A DNA stretch of 64,000 nt from Streptomyces cinerochromogenes (lineage in GTDB: Bacteria; Actinomycetota; Actinomycetes; Streptomycetales; Streptomycetaceae): the NCBI RefSeq assembly GCF_014648635.1, contig NZ_BMRM01000009.1:124001-188000 (forward strand), in the 5' to 3' direction. A model generated the notes under the pieces. That model saw nothing but the letters and a program-made list of their open reading frames with translations, ran no database searches and was not told the origin of the DNA. Numbering within the stretch: position 1 is the first letter of the stretch; every line of letters starts with the position of its first letter. Below, one piece after another: positions 62,586 to 64,000 of this stretch. The translations under genes and the position numbers were made by a program.

Positions 62586-63501
62586 GAGCGAGGCGGAGGA
62601 ACAGCGCACGGCATCCCTGGCGCACCGGGTGCCGGACCTCGCCGCGCTGGAGCTGCTGCTGGCCGTGGCGCGGCTGGGCAGTCTCGGCGCGGCGGCCCGG
62701 GAGGTCGGCATCACGCAACCGGCCGCGAGCAGCCGGATCCGCTCCATGGAACGGCAGCTGGGCGTCGCCCTCGTCGACCGCTCGCCGCGCGGCTCCCGGC
62801 TCACCGACGCTGGCGCCCTGGTCACCGACTGGGCCCGGCGGGTGGTGGAGGCCGCGGCGGCCTTCGACGCGGGGGCGCGGGCGCTCAGGGACCAGCGGGA
62901 CTCGCGGCTCAGGGTCGCGGCGAGCATGACCATCGCCGAGTACCTGCTGCCCGGCTGGCTCCTGGCGCTGCACGCCGAGCGGCCCGACACGGCCGTGTCG
63001 CTGCTCGCGGGCAACTCCGCGAAGGTCGCGGAGCTGCTGCTGGCGGGCGACGCCGACCTGGGCTTCGTGGAGGGCCTGTCGGTGCCGCCGGGCCTGGACT
63101 CCGCGGTCATCGCCCACGACCGGCTGATCGTCGTCACCGCGCCGGACCACGCGTGGGCCCGCCGGCGGCGGCCCCTGACGGCGGCGGAGCTGGCCGCGAC
63201 CCCGCTCATCCTGCGCGAGCGCGGCTCCGGCACCCGGCAGGTCCTGGACGCGGCGCTCGGCGGCCTGGCCCGCCCGATGATCGAACTGTCCTCCACGACG
63301 GCGGTGAAGGCCTCGGCGGTCAGCGGCGCCGGGCCGTCCGTCCTCAGCGAGCTGGCGGTGGGCGAGGAGCTGTCGATGCGGCGGCTGGTCAGCATCCCGG
63401 TGGAGGGGGTCTCGCTCCACCGGGACCTGCGCGCGGTCTGGCCGACCGGCCACCGCCCGACGGGTCCGGCCCGGGAACTGCTGTCGCTGACACGCGGGTG
63501 A
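62584..63501 (+). CDS. LysR-family transcriptional regulator
   Basis: 305-residue regulator: N-terminal HTH (about 15-75; LGSLGAAAREVGITQPAAS) and C-terminal LysR substrate-binding domain. Divergent from the TDT transporter. No SD; ATG 6 nt after a -10-like box. Confidence 0.9.
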   Translation: MSEAEEQRTASLAHRVPDLAALELLLAVARLGSLGAAAREVGITQPAASSRIRSMERQLGVALVDRSPRGSRLTDAGALVTDWARRVVEAAAAFDAGARALRDQRDSRLRVAASMTIAEYLLPGWLLALHAERPDTAVSLLAGNSAKVAELLLAGDADLGFVEGLSVPPGLDSAVIAHDRLIVVTAPDHAWARRRRPLTAAELAATPLILRERGSGTRQVLDAALGGLARPMIELSSTTAVKASAVSGAGPSVLSELAVGEELSMRRLVSIPVEGVSLHRDLRAVWPTGHRPTGPARELLSLTRG

Positions 63502-63563
63502 CGGGTCGTCACCCGAGCGGAAAACCCCTCGCTCCGGGGCGGCCCGGCTCGCCATCATGCGGT

Positions 63564-64000
63564 ATGACCCTCACCGCCCCGCCCGCCACCGGCGTCCGCA
63601 CCCCCTGGGAAGACCTCCCGGCCGTCGTCCGCGACGCCGTCGCGGAGGTGCTCGGGGCGCCCGTCGTGCGGGCCGTCACCCAGAGCGGCGGCTTCTCGCC
63701 GGGCGTCGCCGCCCGTGTGCGCACGGCCGCCGGCCGGACCGGGTTCGTCAAGGCGGTGAGCGCCGACGCCAACCCGCACAGCCCCGGCCTGCACCGCAAG
63801 GAGGCCCGCACCGCCGCCGCGCTCCCGGCCGCCGTGCCGGCGCCCCGGCTGCTCGGGTCGTACGACGACGGCACCTGGGTGGCGCTGGTCTTCGAGGAGG
63901 TGGCGGGGCACCAGCCCCGGGTGCCCTGGCAGCGGGCCGAACTGGACCGTGTGCTCGACGCCGTGGCCGCGCTCGCCCGCACCGCCACCCCGTCCCCGGT
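63564..64000 (+). CDS. Phosphotransferase-like protein (3'-truncated by window)
   Basis: First 145 codons of an open frame starting ATG at 63564, running off the window. It resembles the N-terminal lobe of the aminoglycoside phosphotransferase/APH kinase-like fold (QSGGFSPGVAARVRT nucleotide loop; KAVS with candidate Lys; LVFEEV). The C-terminal catalytic loop is outside the window, so activity cannot be judged. Confidence 0.75.
   Translation, partial: MTLTAPPATGVRTPWEDLPAVVRDAVAEVLGAPVVRAVTQSGGFSPGVAARVRTAAGRTGFVKAVSADANPHSPGLHRKEARTAAALPAAVPAPRLLGSYDDGTWVALVFEEVAGHQPRVPWQRAELDRVLDAVAALARTATPSP

Overview
The window is high-GC actinobacterial chromosome, almost certainly from a Streptomyces species. 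The evidence is very high G+C at third codon positions, frequent GTG and TTG starts, a complete Pup-proteasome locus, mycothiol synthesis (mshC), the gyl glycerol operon, a five-gene conservon that includes a cytochrome P450, and a TatAC pair. Gene content and order look like the conserved Streptomyces core. I see no prophage, insertion sequence, CRISPR array, rRNA or tRNA.

Layout. 0-5 kb: the 3' part of mshC; a PAC2-family gene; and, on the minus strand, a methionine-salvage operon (mtnD-mtnC-mtnB) followed by a GntR-type regulator. 5-10.8 kb: the glycerol regulon on the minus strand, read gylR, then a 24-bp tandem-repeat block, then glpF-glpK-glpD; near-identical palindromes lie upstream of gylR and glpF. 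11-15.3 kb: metH and a HAD phosphatase. 15.7-19.1 kb: two paralogous solute-binding lipoproteins with no permease genes nearby. 19.1-24.9 kb: an orphan NarL-type response regulator, a RecB-like nuclease, a site-2 protease, trmI, a secreted protein and an unusual ferredoxin.

25.4-39.1 kb is the protein-degradation and DNA-damage block: arc, dop, pup, an HNH endonuclease VII-like gene overlapping prcB, prcB, prcA, a LacI regulator divergent from an MFS transporter, pafA, two FKBP-type prolyl isomerases, then pafB and pafC. Pup is deamidated by Dop, attached by PafA, and pupylated proteins are fed by ARC into the PrcBA 20S core. PafBC is the transcriptional activator of the actinobacterial DNA-damage response. 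39.2-44.3 kb: two small genes, tatA, tatC and the Ski2-like helicase helY, which carries an apparently perfect PafBC-type (RecA-NDp) promoter.

44.7-49.4 kb: a conservon (roadblock, DUF742, GTPase, histidine-kinase-like protein and P450) corresponding to the rar/cvn9 type; its P450 lacks the ExxR motif (CYP157-like). 49.4-64 kb: an RluA-type pseudouridine synthase, a GNAT, a PadR regulator with a DrrAB-like exporter, a 5'-nucleotidase, an iron-box-controlled siderophore-interacting protein, a 5'-3' exonuclease divergent from a glycine-betaine-type ABC importer (with fused permease and binding protein), an XRE-cupin regulator, a metal-receptor-like protein convergently overlapping a TDT-family transporter, a LysR regulator, and the start of a phosphotransferase-like gene cut by the window end.

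I found no clearly undescribed multi-gene system. The most informative observations are regulatory (helY promoter, GylR operators, iron box, several candidate operators) and architectural (endonuclease VII-like gene inside the proteasome operon, 24-bp repeats in the gyl operon, orphan binding-protein pair). All functional calls are by recognition of sequence motifs and family resemblance; no database search was run.
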